Origin: an uncultured Cloacibacillus sp.
Lineage (GTDB): Bacteria; Synergistota; Synergistia; Synergistales; Synergistaceae
Direction of reading: 5' to 3'
NCBI GenBank assembly: GCA_900544635.1
Contig: UQVV01000009.1
Span: 1-17,766 of the forward strand
DNA: 17,766 nucleotides
The notes beneath the pieces were generated by a model. It saw nothing but the letters and a program-made list of their open reading frames with translations, did not search any database and was not told the DNA's origin. A program made the position numbers and the translations under genes. This document shows positions 1 through 6,532 of this stretch, in pieces. How positions within the stretch are numbered: the first letter of the stretch is position 1; each line of letters starts with the position of its first letter.

Positions 1-13
1 CCCCATGAAGGGG
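1..13 (-). terminator. possible terminator hairpin cut by the window edge
   Basis: Just downstream of the UroD-fusion stop codon (minus strand) is a short inverted repeat, CCCC-TTCAT-GGGG, running into the window boundary. It could be the upper part of a rho-independent terminator. The rest of the stem and any T run lie outside the window, so this is weak. Confidence 0.25.
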
Positions 14-25
14 CGCGCGGGCATA

Positions 26-1396
26 CTACTTGAGTCTCTTGTCTATCTCTTTCATCAGGGCTTCGGCGGTCGGCGTGATGTTGTCGAATACTACCTCGTT
101 GTTGATGAGGAGCGTCGGCAGCGTGGAGACGCCGAGAGCCTGCGTGCGCTTGATTCCGGCCGCGCTCTTGATGAGCGATTCGCGCCACGTGAGCTTGTCG
201 CCGTAGTGCGGCGCGACGTTCTTGACCGCTTCGCACATGTACTGGCACGGAGCGCAGCCTTCCGAGTCGAGCGTTACGATTTCGACGAAGACCTTGCCGG
301 GCTCGATTTTCACGTCTTCGAAGACGTCGCCGGCCTCTTCGGCGTTCTGCAGCGCTTCTTCAAGCGACATGAAGCCGGAGGTGTCGGAGGGCTCTTCGCC
401 GGTCGCGACGTACTTGCCGACGGCCTCGAGGTTGTAGAACGGCGTGTCGTAGGGCAGGTCGCATCCCGGCGAGAGGATGTAGCCGCGCTTGCCGCCGATC
501 TCGATGCGCTTCTTGACGTCAGCGACGCACTCGCGCGGCGAGCCGAAGAGCAGCGTCGTCGTGAGCGGGATGTTGCCCTCGAAGGCGACGTTGTACTTGT
601 AGGCGAGGTCCTTGACGAACTGGAGGTCCACCTGCTCGTCGAAGGCGACCGCGTCGGGCTTGCTCTGCATCATGAGCTCGATGTTCTTCGTCGCGTTGCC
701 GCAGCAGAAGAGGGTCACGATGCCGCCCTTGCCGCGCACCTCGTCGATGACGGGCTTGACGTAGGGCGAAACGAAGGCCTCGAAGTGCTTCGGCGCGATC
801 TGGCTCGTCATCGGGTCGACGACCGCGACGACGTGCGCGCCGGTCTCCATGTACCACTCGCCCATGCGGCGCGTGATTTCGGCGCAGAAGGCGAGGACCT
901 TATGAGCCTCGTCGGGCTTCCTCATCATGTCCATGATGAAGGCCGAGCCGCGGAGGTGCAGAGCGAGCGTGAAGGGGCCGCAGCAGAGGCCGAAGACGGC
1001 GACCTCGTCGCCTATTCTCTCGACGAGCTTCTTCGTCGCGTCGAAGAACATCGGGAGGCGTCCCTTGTCCTTCGTGAACTCGGGAAGGTCTTCGAGCGTC
1101 TTGCCCTGGGCGAGCACGTGGCCCGTTACCGCGGGCGGGTTATTCTTGCTCCAGTGGAGGCCGCAGCCGAGAACCTCGGCTTCGGCCTGGAGGTCGAATG
1201 CCGAGCAGACGCCGTCCGCATAATAGCGCTTCGCGGCGGTCTCTACGGCGTTGACGAGGATGTCTCCGTTTTTAAGCATTTCTTCGGCGTCGGAGCCGAC
1301 GAGCTTCGCGACGTGTACGCCGGTGAAGGGGACCCACGGTACGCGGTCAACTTCTTCAAAACGCAGGGCTTTGAGGACTCTTTCTTTACCGTTCAT
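26..1396 (-). CDS. UroD-fold corrinoid methyltransferase (MtaA/MtbA-like) fused to a thioredoxin-like domain
   Basis: Residues 1 to about 345 match the uroporphyrinogen-decarboxylase fold of methylcorrinoid:thiol methyltransferases (MtaA, MtbA) and their bacterial relatives. In a three-component system this protein would normally move the methyl group from the corrinoid protein to a final acceptor. The MtaA zinc site is His-x-Cys plus a distal Cys. Here the first part reads Phe230-Cys231-Cys232-Gly-Asn and the distal Cys312 (SPGCDLP) is kept, so the His ligand is absent. Residues about 368-456 form a thioredoxin-like domain with Cys381-Ala-Pro-Cys384, an extra Cys388, and a Thr-Leu-Pro-Thr turn at Pro427. 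MtaA-type proteins are usually about 340 residues, so this is a true fusion. The start has a good Shine-Dalgarno (AGGTGA, 1401-1406). It is the last gene of the minus-strand operon. It could alternatively be a UroD-type demethylase rather than the acceptor-side enzyme; acceptor and substrate are unknown. Confidence 0.85.
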   Translation of the reverse strand: MNGKERVLKALRFEEVDRVPWVPFTGVHVAKLVGSDAEEMLKNGDILVNAVETAAKRYYADGVCSAFDLQAEAEVLGCGLHWSKNNPPAVTGHVLAQGKTLEDLPEFTKDKGRLPMFFDATKKLVERIGDEVAVFGLCCGPFTLALHLRGSAFIMDMMRKPDEAHKVLAFCAEITRRMGEWYMETGAHVVAVVDPMTSQIAPKHFEAFVSPYVKPVIDEVRGKGGIVTLFCCGNATKNIELMMQSKPDAVAFDEQVDLQFVKDLAYKYNVAFEGNIPLTTTLLFGSPRECVADVKKRIEIGGKRGYILSPGCDLPYDTPFYNLEAVGKYVATGEEPSDTSGFMSLEEALQNAEEAGDVFEDVKIEPGKVFVEIVTLDSEGCAPCQYMCEAVKNVAPHYGDKLTWRESLIKSAAGIKRTQALGVSTLPTLLINNEVVFDNITPTAEALMKEIDKRLK

Positions 1397-1454
1397 AAGT
1401 TCACCTCATTATGTATTGTGTTGTCGTAAAGTCAGCAAAAATGCCTATTTATTA

Positions 1455-1480
1455 CAAAGAGGCGCATGAGCGCCTCTTTG
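1455..1480 (-). terminator. intra-operon hairpin (attenuating terminator or processing site)
   Basis: A perfect 11-bp inverted repeat with a 4-nt loop (1455-1465 / 1470-1480) lies between the MtmB-like gene and the UroD-fusion gene. On the minus strand the 3' arm ends in CCTCTTTG and is followed by TAATAAAT, which is a poor T run. It could partly terminate transcription, or stabilise the upstream mRNA so that the first two genes are expressed more than the third. Confidence 0.55.
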
Positions 1481-1509
1481 CTGTAAATATCCGGTTTGAT
1501 TCGTAGGGA

Positions 1510-2901
1510 TTAGTAGGCGTACTCCACACCGAGCTTGTTGAGTTCGTCGCGCATACGGTTGTACTGGTCGAGGTATTCCTGACGCGGTACGATGCGGTCC
1601 ATATCGTAGACTTCCTGGATACGGTGGCCGTAGTTGTCGATCGGGATGAGTTTCTCGTACTTCTCCATGATCTTCTGGCAGATTTCCTCGGCCTTGGCTC
1701 TGGTGAGGCGCATCTTGAAGGAAGCCTCGGAGGTCTCGTGGAAGAAGCGGGACTCGAGCGGCGTCGCCATGTCGGTGAACTTGTTGCGGCAGGTCGCGGC
1801 TCCCCACGGGTTGCCGCCGGAGCACTCGAGGGCGAGGGCGTGGTTGGCGCACTCCCAGTAGAGCTGGTCGGTGCCGGGGCCGGCGTTCGCGAAGAGGTTG
1901 TTGAGGAAGATGAGGTTCGAGTTGCGCGACATAGCCTGGCTGAGTACGCTCTGGAGCCAGAGGAGCTCTCTCGTCGTGGTCGACTGCCACTTGAGGTGGA
2001 ACGGGAAGTTCAGGGCCCAGCAGGAGCCGTAGAGGCAGGCGCCTTCGATGTTGTAGGCCGTCTGGAGGACGAGGGTTCCCTCGGTGCCGCCCGCGTGTCC
2101 GCCGAAGATGGCGCCGCAGAGGTTACCGAAGACGTTTCCGTAGGAACGATAGTGGAGCGACTTGTTGAGCATCGCGTTGTTGGTCGTCATCTCGGTGAGG
2201 ATGGAGACCATGCGGCCGTCGAGGTGCGACTGGCGGACGCCCCAGACCGGGTTTCCGGCGGCTATCTGAGCCTGCGCGGATTCGGCGGTTCCGACGGAGA
2301 CGGTCCATACGTCGGGCTTTCCGACGAGGCGCTGCGCGTCGCGGAGGTTCATCGCGTGCTCCATAGCGGCGGCGACTTCGGTCGGGTTCTGCGAGGTCGC
2401 CTTGCGGCCCATGAAGTCCTCAAGCAGAGGAGCGCAGAGACCGTCGAGGAGCGGTTCCTTCAGGTAGGCCATGCAGGCCTTCTTGTGGATGTCGGTGCTG
2501 AAGTTCGCGTCGGGGCTGAAGAGGTGGAACGGACGGCGCTCCTTGTCTTCTACCGCGCGGACGCGGAGCCAGCGCTGGTCGTGGCCGGCGCCGATGAGGT
2601 ACTTCGGGCGCTTCGTGTAGAGAACCTCGTTGACCTCGCGCTCGGTGAACTGCATTACGCGGTGGGTGTCCTGGTTGTAGACGCCGGTCGAAACGAAGAA
2701 GTCCTTCGCGGCGGCCCATACTCTGTCGGCGAGGTCGTCGTCCTGGTTGACGATCGTGTGTCCGTCGTACTTGATGTTGTATTCCTTAACAACCCTTCTG
2801 ATGTTGGGGATGAAGGATTTGAGCATCCACTCTCCCTGGTCTTTATAGAACGGGCCGTCGTCTGCCTTCGCGAATACTTCCCACATTCTGAACGTTGACA
2901 T
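1510..2901 (-). CDS. MtmB-superfamily corrinoid-dependent methyltransferase lacking pyrrolysine
   Basis: The 463-residue length matches archaeal monomethylamine methyltransferase MtmB (about 458), and the protein aligns with it from end to end by eye. Anchors include the GVYNQDTHRV segment (Asp78-Arg81), IFGGHAGG at 265-272, the WQSTTTRE stretch near 305-312 and the AGPGT motif at 340-344. MtmB demethylates monomethylamine to its corrinoid protein using pyrrolysine 202. In my alignment (GKPDVWT-V vs GRPGMGV-Pyl, re-anchored at SAQ nine residues later) that site is Val201, encoded by an ordinary GTC at 2299-2301. Several flanking residues also differ: Asn335-Leu336-Phe337 replaces MtmB's Gln-Tyr-Tyr. 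The substrate is therefore probably not monomethylamine, or the chemistry differs. The ribosome-binding site is GGAGG at 2911-2915. It lies between the corrinoid-protein gene (42 nt upstream) and the UroD-fusion gene. Family membership is secure from motifs; the substrate is unknown. Confidence 0.88.
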   Translation of the reverse strand: MSTFRMWEVFAKADDGPFYKDQGEWMLKSFIPNIRRVVKEYNIKYDGHTIVNQDDDLADRVWAAAKDFFVSTGVYNQDTHRVMQFTEREVNEVLYTKRPKYLIGAGHDQRWLRVRAVEDKERRPFHLFSPDANFSTDIHKKACMAYLKEPLLDGLCAPLLEDFMGRKATSQNPTEVAAAMEHAMNLRDAQRLVGKPDVWTVSVGTAESAQAQIAAGNPVWGVRQSHLDGRMVSILTEMTTNNAMLNKSLHYRSYGNVFGNLCGAIFGGHAGGTEGTLVLQTAYNIEGACLYGSCWALNFPFHLKWQSTTTRELLWLQSVLSQAMSRNSNLIFLNNLFANAGPGTDQLYWECANHALALECSGGNPWGAATCRNKFTDMATPLESRFFHETSEASFKMRLTRAKAEEICQKIMEKYEKLIPIDNYGHRIQEVYDMDRIVPRQEYLDQYNRMRDELNKLGVEYAY

Positions 2902-2943
2902 GTTATTTTTCCTCCAATCCTATATTCGTAGTACCGGTCTTAA

Positions 2944-3570
2944 TTACGCAAGGAGCTTCTTGAGTTTCGCGGCGCACTCGAAAGCGTCGAACGACCATAC
3001 GTCGGCGCCGATGCGCTCAGCCCATTCGACGGAGGTCGGGGCTCCGCCTACGCAGACGAGGTACTTGCCCTTGTCGCCGGCGTCGGCTACGAGCTTGATG
3101 AACTCTTCCTGTCCGGGCATCGTGGTGGTCATAAGGGCGGAGAGTCCGACGACGTCGGCCTTCTCTTTGCGGGCCGCTTCGAGGTAGGCGACTGGGTCGA
3201 CGTCCGCGCCGAGGTCTACCACGTTGAATCCGTTGGCCTGGAGGACTATGCCGACGATGTTCTTACCGATATCGTGGTAGTCGCCCTTGACCGTTCCGAT
3301 GATGACGGTCTTCGCTTCGCCTTCGCTGGCGGTGACGAGGTGCTCCTTAAGCACGGACATGATCTGCATGAAAGCGTCGCCGGCGATCATGAGGTCGGGG
3401 AGGAAGACTTCGAAGTTCTCGAACTTCTGTCCGAGGACGCCCATCTCTTCCGTAAGTCCGGCCATTATATCCTTCGCGGGGGTTCCCTTCTCGATGAGCT
3501 CTTTTACGAGAGCTACCGCCGCGTCTCCGTCGCCTTCTACCATGTACTGACGAACCTGCGCTATTGACAT
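2944..3570 (-). CDS. methyltransferase cognate corrinoid (B12-binding) protein, MtmC/MtbC-like
   Basis: This is a cytoplasmic methyl-carrier protein of 208 residues, the usual size for MtmC, MtbC and MttC. Residues about 5-85 form the helical methionine-synthase-type cap domain and about 88-206 the Rossmann-like cobalamin domain. The B12 signature is intact: Asp97-Tyr-His99-Asp-Ile-Gly102, with His99 as lower axial cobalt ligand, SALMTTT at 144-150 and GG at 175-176. It should accept the methyl group from the MtmB-like protein next to it and hand it on, perhaps to the UroD-fusion protein. It is the first gene of the operon, with a strong ribosome-binding site (GGAGGT, 3579-3584, 8-nt spacing). 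No reductive activase (RamA-type) is encoded in the window, so reactivation of Co(II) would need a gene elsewhere. Confidence 0.95.
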   Translation of the reverse strand: MSIAQVRQYMVEGDGDAAVALVKELIEKGTPAKDIMAGLTEEMGVLGQKFENFEVFLPDLMIAGDAFMQIMSVLKEHLVTASEGEAKTVIIGTVKGDYHDIGKNIVGIVLQANGFNVVDLGADVDPVAYLEAARKEKADVVGLSALMTTTMPGQEEFIKLVADAGDKGKYLVCVGGAPTSVEWAERIGADVWSFDAFECAAKLKKLLA

Positions 3571-3662
3571 CTGTTGTTACCTCCGTTTTGTATTATTTTA
3601 AAAATTGTGGTGTTGCATTGCCTGACGCGTATAAGGTTAACAGCCGTCTGCAAAAGGTATGC

Positions 3663-3696
3663 AAAAATCGCGGGGACCGCTCGCCCGGGTTCCGCG
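3663..3696 (-). terminator. possible leader terminator/attenuator upstream of the corrinoid operon
   Basis: On the minus strand, an imperfect GC stem (CGCGG-A-ACC pairing with GGT-CC-CCGCG, 3669-3696) is followed directly by ATTTTTG. This is the shape of a weak rho-independent terminator about 95-125 nt before the corrinoid-protein start. It matters only if the operon promoter lies to its right (above 3700), which I could not establish. Confidence 0.25.
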
Positions 3697-3723
3697 GCGG
3701 TTACAAAAAAGTCATTATTTTTT

Positions 3724-3753
3724 TTACGATTCTTTTGTTTGCGGAACTATAAT
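3724..3753 (+). promoter_or_regulatory. promoter-like sequence for the transporter gene
   Basis: A perfect -10 hexamer, TATAAT at 3748-3753, is preceded by TTACGA (3724-3729, 18-bp spacer) as a weak -35. The start of the transporter gene follows 54 nt downstream. Confidence 0.5.
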
Positions 3754-3807
3754 TAAGGATGTTTTTACAGCCGTACAGGGCGGCAGCCCAATTCAGAGGA
3801 AAAGGAT

Positions 3808-5223
3808 ATGAGTGTCATGCCGGTCTTATTCAAAAAATTTCTGCTGGAAGCCCTTTCGATAGCCGTCAGCGCGGGAGTCGCGCTGTCGCCGCCGCCCGCG
3901 GGGCTCGAAACGGAGGCTATGTGGGTCGCGGGGCTGCTCGTCTGGACGCTGCTGAACCTCATACTGCGCTTCATCCCGGACTTCGTCGTTCTTATGATGA
4001 TGAGCTGCATGTGGGTCGTTCTGCACATCATGCCCTTCCAGCAGGCCTTCGAGTCGTTCACCGGCACGACCGTCTGGCTGCTCGTCGGCGCGCTCGGCAT
4101 CGGAACGGCGGTCACCAAGTCCGGCCTTCTGACGCGCGTCGCCCTCTGCACGATGAAGCTCTGTTCCCCGACCTTCAGCGGGCAGGTCTTCGCCATGCTC
4201 GCCTCGGGCGTCGTGCTCTCGCCGTTCATCCCTTCGACGACGGCGAAGGTCGCCGTCGCGGGCGCGCTCGCTACCGACGTCGGAGAGCGCCTCGGCCTCG
4301 AGGACCGCTCGTGGGGCATGAGCGGCATCTGGTGCGCGATGTACACGAGCTACTCGCTCATGTCTCCGATACTTATGAGCGCCTCGTATTTCTCCTACGT
4401 TATACTGAACCTCATGCCCGAGCATATACGCGGCGACCTGACGCTCGTGCGCTGGTCCGTGGCGATGCTGCCGTGGGGCGTCGTCACCTTCCTCGGAGCA
4501 TTCGCCGCAATCTCGATACTCTACAAGCCGAAGCATAAAATCGAGATAAGCCGCGAGGATATAAACGAAATGCTCCACGACCTCGGCCCGGTCACGCGCG
4601 ACGAGAAAATCACCATCGCCGTCGTCGGCGTCTGCATGGTCTGCTGGGTCTTCGAGCGCCAGCTCGACATCCCCTCCGTCGTCCCGGCGCTCATGGGCAT
4701 GGGGCTGCTCATGTCCTTCGGCGTCATCAACAAGGTCGACTACAACACGCACATTTCATGGAGCCTCATCGCCTTCGTCGGCTGCGCGATAAACATGACG
4801 CACGCCATCAGCGTGGTCGGAATAGACAAATGGATAGGCGACAACTTCGCCTCGTCGCTCGCGGGCGTAATCTCCAACCCGTACCTGTTCCTGACCGCAG
4901 TCGCGGGCGCGATGGTCGCGACGCGCTTCATCATCATCGACCCGCTGACCTGCTTCACGCTCTACATCGTCGTGCTCTCGCCCTTCTGCGAGGCCGGCGG
5001 CATCAGCCCGTGGATACTCGCGATGTGCACCTACATCTTCTGCCAGCCGTGGTTCGCGCGCTATCAGAACGTCAACTACCTCGCGGGCTTCGCGTCGGCG
5101 GGCGGCGACGACAAGCTCGATTTTGCGAAGAGCGTGCGCTACTGCTTCGCCTACAACCTCGTCGCGCTGACGGGCGTGCTCATAAGCGTCCCGTACTGGA
5201 AGCTGCTTGGGCTGATAAAATAG
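3808..5223 (+). CDS. SLC13/DASS-family (CitT-like) anion permease
   Basis: This is an integral membrane protein of 471 residues with about eleven or twelve hydrophobic segments. Its organisation is that of the divalent-anion:Na+ symporter / ion-transporter superfamily, whose usual substrates are di- and tricarboxylates or sulfate. The first half carries SPFIPSTTAK at 138-147, in the place of the canonical Ser-Asn-Thr signature; here it is Ser143-Thr144-Thr145. The second-half segment near Arg373-Pro379 (RFIIIDP) lacks an obvious Ser-Asn-Thr. Start: GAGGA (3796-3800) lies a suitable distance before the ATG. It is divergent from the corrinoid methyltransferase operon, so uptake of that system's substrate is a reasonable guess but not shown. 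A terminator-like hairpin follows at 5305-5330. Confidence 0.75.
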   Translation: MSVMPVLFKKFLLEALSIAVSAGVALSPPPAGLETEAMWVAGLLVWTLLNLILRFIPDFVVLMMMSCMWVVLHIMPFQQAFESFTGTTVWLLVGALGIGTAVTKSGLLTRVALCTMKLCSPTFSGQVFAMLASGVVLSPFIPSTTAKVAVAGALATDVGERLGLEDRSWGMSGIWCAMYTSYSLMSPILMSASYFSYVILNLMPEHIRGDLTLVRWSVAMLPWGVVTFLGAFAAISILYKPKHKIEISREDINEMLHDLGPVTRDEKITIAVVGVCMVCWVFERQLDIPSVVPALMGMGLLMSFGVINKVDYNTHISWSLIAFVGCAINMTHAISVVGIDKWIGDNFASSLAGVISNPYLFLTAVAGAMVATRFIIIDPLTCFTLYIVVLSPFCEAGGISPWILAMCTYIFCQPWFARYQNVNYLAGFASAGGDDKLDFAKSVRYCFAYNLVALTGVLISVPYWKLLGLIK

Positions 5224-5304
5224 ACGAAGCGGAGCGAAATTTTCGCGCCGCCGCAATATTTATATGTCTAACGATGAATTAGAAGCTGCTTGTACACGGA
5301 CAAA

Positions 5305-5330
5305 CAAGCCTCCGCTGTTGCGGAGGCTTG
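5305..5330. terminator. terminator-like hairpin abutting the insertion sequence
   Basis: This is a perfect 11-bp inverted repeat with a TGTT loop (5305-5315 / 5320-5330). It resembles the other terminators in this window, but its 3' foot runs straight into the left inverted repeat of the IS instead of a T run. It probably served the transporter gene (or the convergent GHKL gene) before insertion. On the minus strand it is followed by TTTGTCC, giving weak terminator potential in that direction. Confidence 0.6.
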
Positions 5331-5349
5331 CCAGGGCCAAAGCATTTAC
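5331..5349 (+). repeat. left terminal inverted repeat of the IS
   Basis: It begins CCAGGGCCAAAGCATTTAC and matches the reverse complement of 6477-6495 at 17 of 19 positions (mismatches at positions 8 and 10). ISAs1-type ends commonly begin CAGGG, so the true tip may be 5332. Confidence 0.88.
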
Positions 5350-5379
5350 TTTTCTTCCAATAAGAGTTACAAGTAAAGC

Positions 5380-6480
5380 ATGAAAATAGAAACATTAAAA
5401 GATTTAATAGCAAGCATCACGGAACCAAGACGCACAAACTTCGGCAACATCAGGCACAAGCTTGAAGATATTATCATCATCGGGCTGTGTACTGTAATTT
5501 GCGGCGGGGACGACTTCATTGAAATGGAGGATTTCGGCAGGACAAGGGAAGAATGGCTGAAACAGTTTCTTGAACTGCCTAACGGTATTCCCGACAGCGA
5601 CACATTCCGCCGCGTCTTTGAGCGCTTAAACCCGAAGGAACTGTCGCAATGTCTTTCAAATTGGCTTGATGTAGAGCACAGAAAACGTTCCGTCGTAGCC
5701 GTAGACGGGAAGACGATATGCGGAAGCGCCAGCGTGGAGCACAAAGCCTACCATGTTGTAAGCGCCTTCGTTACAGAAAATCAAATCACGTTGGGAGAAA
5801 TAGCCGTACCGGAAAAGACAAACGAAATAACAGCTATACCGGAGCTGCTCGACCTTGTGGATATAAAAGACCAGATAGTCACAATAGACGCGGCAGGCTG
5901 TCAGAAGAAAATAGCGGAAAAGATAATCAAGAAGAAAGCTGACTATGTGTTGGCGCTTAAAGACAACCAGCCAGAGCTGCATAAAAACGTCAGGATGTAC
6001 TTCGATTCGTTCCGCAATGAAATCAAGACGGAAGAAACGCTGGACAAAGGCCATGGACGGACGGAACGCCGCGAATACAGGCTGCTGACGGACATCTCGT
6101 GGCTGGAGGGGCGTAAGGAATGGAAAGGCTTAAAAGCGGTAGGCGAGACAAAAAGCATCGTATATGAGAAAGGCGCCGTGCGTGAACATACGAGATACTT
6201 TATAACGACTCTGACAGACGTAAAGGAATTTGCTCATGCGGTAAGAAGCCATTGGGCGATAGAGAATAACCTGCACTGGTCGCTTGACGTGATATTCAGG
6301 GAAGACGCGGCGAGAGCCAGAAAAGACAACTCGCCGCTGTGCATGAACGTCCTGAGAAAAACCGCTCTGTCCCTACTCAACAACGCCAGATACGGAAGGG
6401 TGAGCAAGAGAAGGATAAGATTCATGGCTGCTATGACGCCCGAGCTTATGCTCGACGTGCTGTTTGGGATTAAGAGGTAA
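5380..6480 (+). CDS. ISAs1-family DDE transposase
   Basis: The 366-residue transposase catalyses cut-and-paste movement of its element. The N-terminal region (about 1-95) is the ISAs1-associated domain seen in this family, with EPRR at 15-18. A DDE core follows: Asp109 in VVAVDGKT, Asp170 in IVTIDAAG, and Glu295 in HWAIENNLHW, followed by LDVIFREDAAR. The length is normal and there are no frameshifts, so it could be active. The ribosome-binding site is weak, as is usual for transposases. The stop codon lies inside the right inverted repeat. Codon use is poorer in G+C than in the neighbouring genes. Confidence 0.95.
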   Translation: MKIETLKDLIASITEPRRTNFGNIRHKLEDIIIIGLCTVICGGDDFIEMEDFGRTREEWLKQFLELPNGIPDSDTFRRVFERLNPKELSQCLSNWLDVEHRKRSVVAVDGKTICGSASVEHKAYHVVSAFVTENQITLGEIAVPEKTNEITAIPELLDLVDIKDQIVTIDAAGCQKKIAEKIIKKKADYVLALKDNQPELHKNVRMYFDSFRNEIKTEETLDKGHGRTERREYRLLTDISWLEGRKEWKGLKAVGETKSIVYEKGAVREHTRYFITTLTDVKEFAHAVRSHWAIENNLHWSLDVIFREDAARARKDNSPLCMNVLRKTALSLLNNARYGRVSKRRIRFMAAMTPELMLDVLFGIKR

Positions 6481-6495
6481 ATGCTGTTGCCCTGG
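6477..6495 (-). repeat. right terminal inverted repeat of the IS
   Basis: Read on the minus strand it begins CCAGGGCAACAGCATTTAC, matching the left repeat at 17 of 19 positions. It overlaps the transposase TAA. The plus strand continues into GGCCGCCAGCCGTTTTTT, a T run with no visible hairpin partner on its left. Confidence 0.88.
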
Positions 6496-6532
6496 GGCCG
6501 CCAGCCGTTTTTTCGCGCGCCGCGCGCCTCCG

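Larger units (their letters stand above)
3571..3807. promoter_or_regulatory. 237-bp divergent intergenic region between corrinoid operon and transporter
   Basis: This region is AT-richer than the coding sequence and must hold the start signals for both the minus-strand methyltransferase operon and the plus-strand transporter. A plus-strand promoter and a minus-strand hairpin can be seen (listed separately). I looked for a cobalamin riboswitch B12 box and a sigma-54 -24/-12 pair and saw neither. No convincing minus-strand -35/-10 pair stands out. Confidence 0.6.
5331..6495 (+). mobile_element. ISAs1-family insertion sequence, complete (1165 bp)
   Basis: One transposase gene is bounded by 19-bp imperfect inverted repeats (5331-5349 and 6477-6495; 17 of 19 positions match). 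Length and one-gene layout are as usual for ISAs1 elements. The element is clearly less GC-rich than the flanking genes, consistent with recent acquisition. Comparing the 8-10 bp outside each end shows no target-site duplication (GGAGGCTTG to the left, GGCCGCCAG to the right). That suggests an adjacent deletion, recombination between copies, or that the exact ends differ by a base or two. Confidence 0.9.

Noticed and set aside
5..1429. 474-codon plus-strand frame opposite the UroD-fusion gene
   Set aside because: The minus-strand frame has family motifs, a good ribosome-binding site and operon context; this one has none.
1624..2898. 424-codon plus-strand frame opposite the MtmB-like gene
   Set aside because: Charged, repetitive antisense translation with no recognisable domain.
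1510..2901. In-frame amber codon read as pyrrolysine
   Set aside because: The frame is open with no internal TAG, and the aligned site is a GTC codon.
3571..3807. Cobalamin riboswitch controlling the corrinoid operon
   Set aside because: The conserved B12-box and core sequences of the riboswitch were looked for on the minus strand and not found.
5305..5330. Hairpin as part of the insertion sequence
   Set aside because: The matching inverted repeats begin at 5331 and end at 6495; no copy of the hairpin sequence occurs at the right end.
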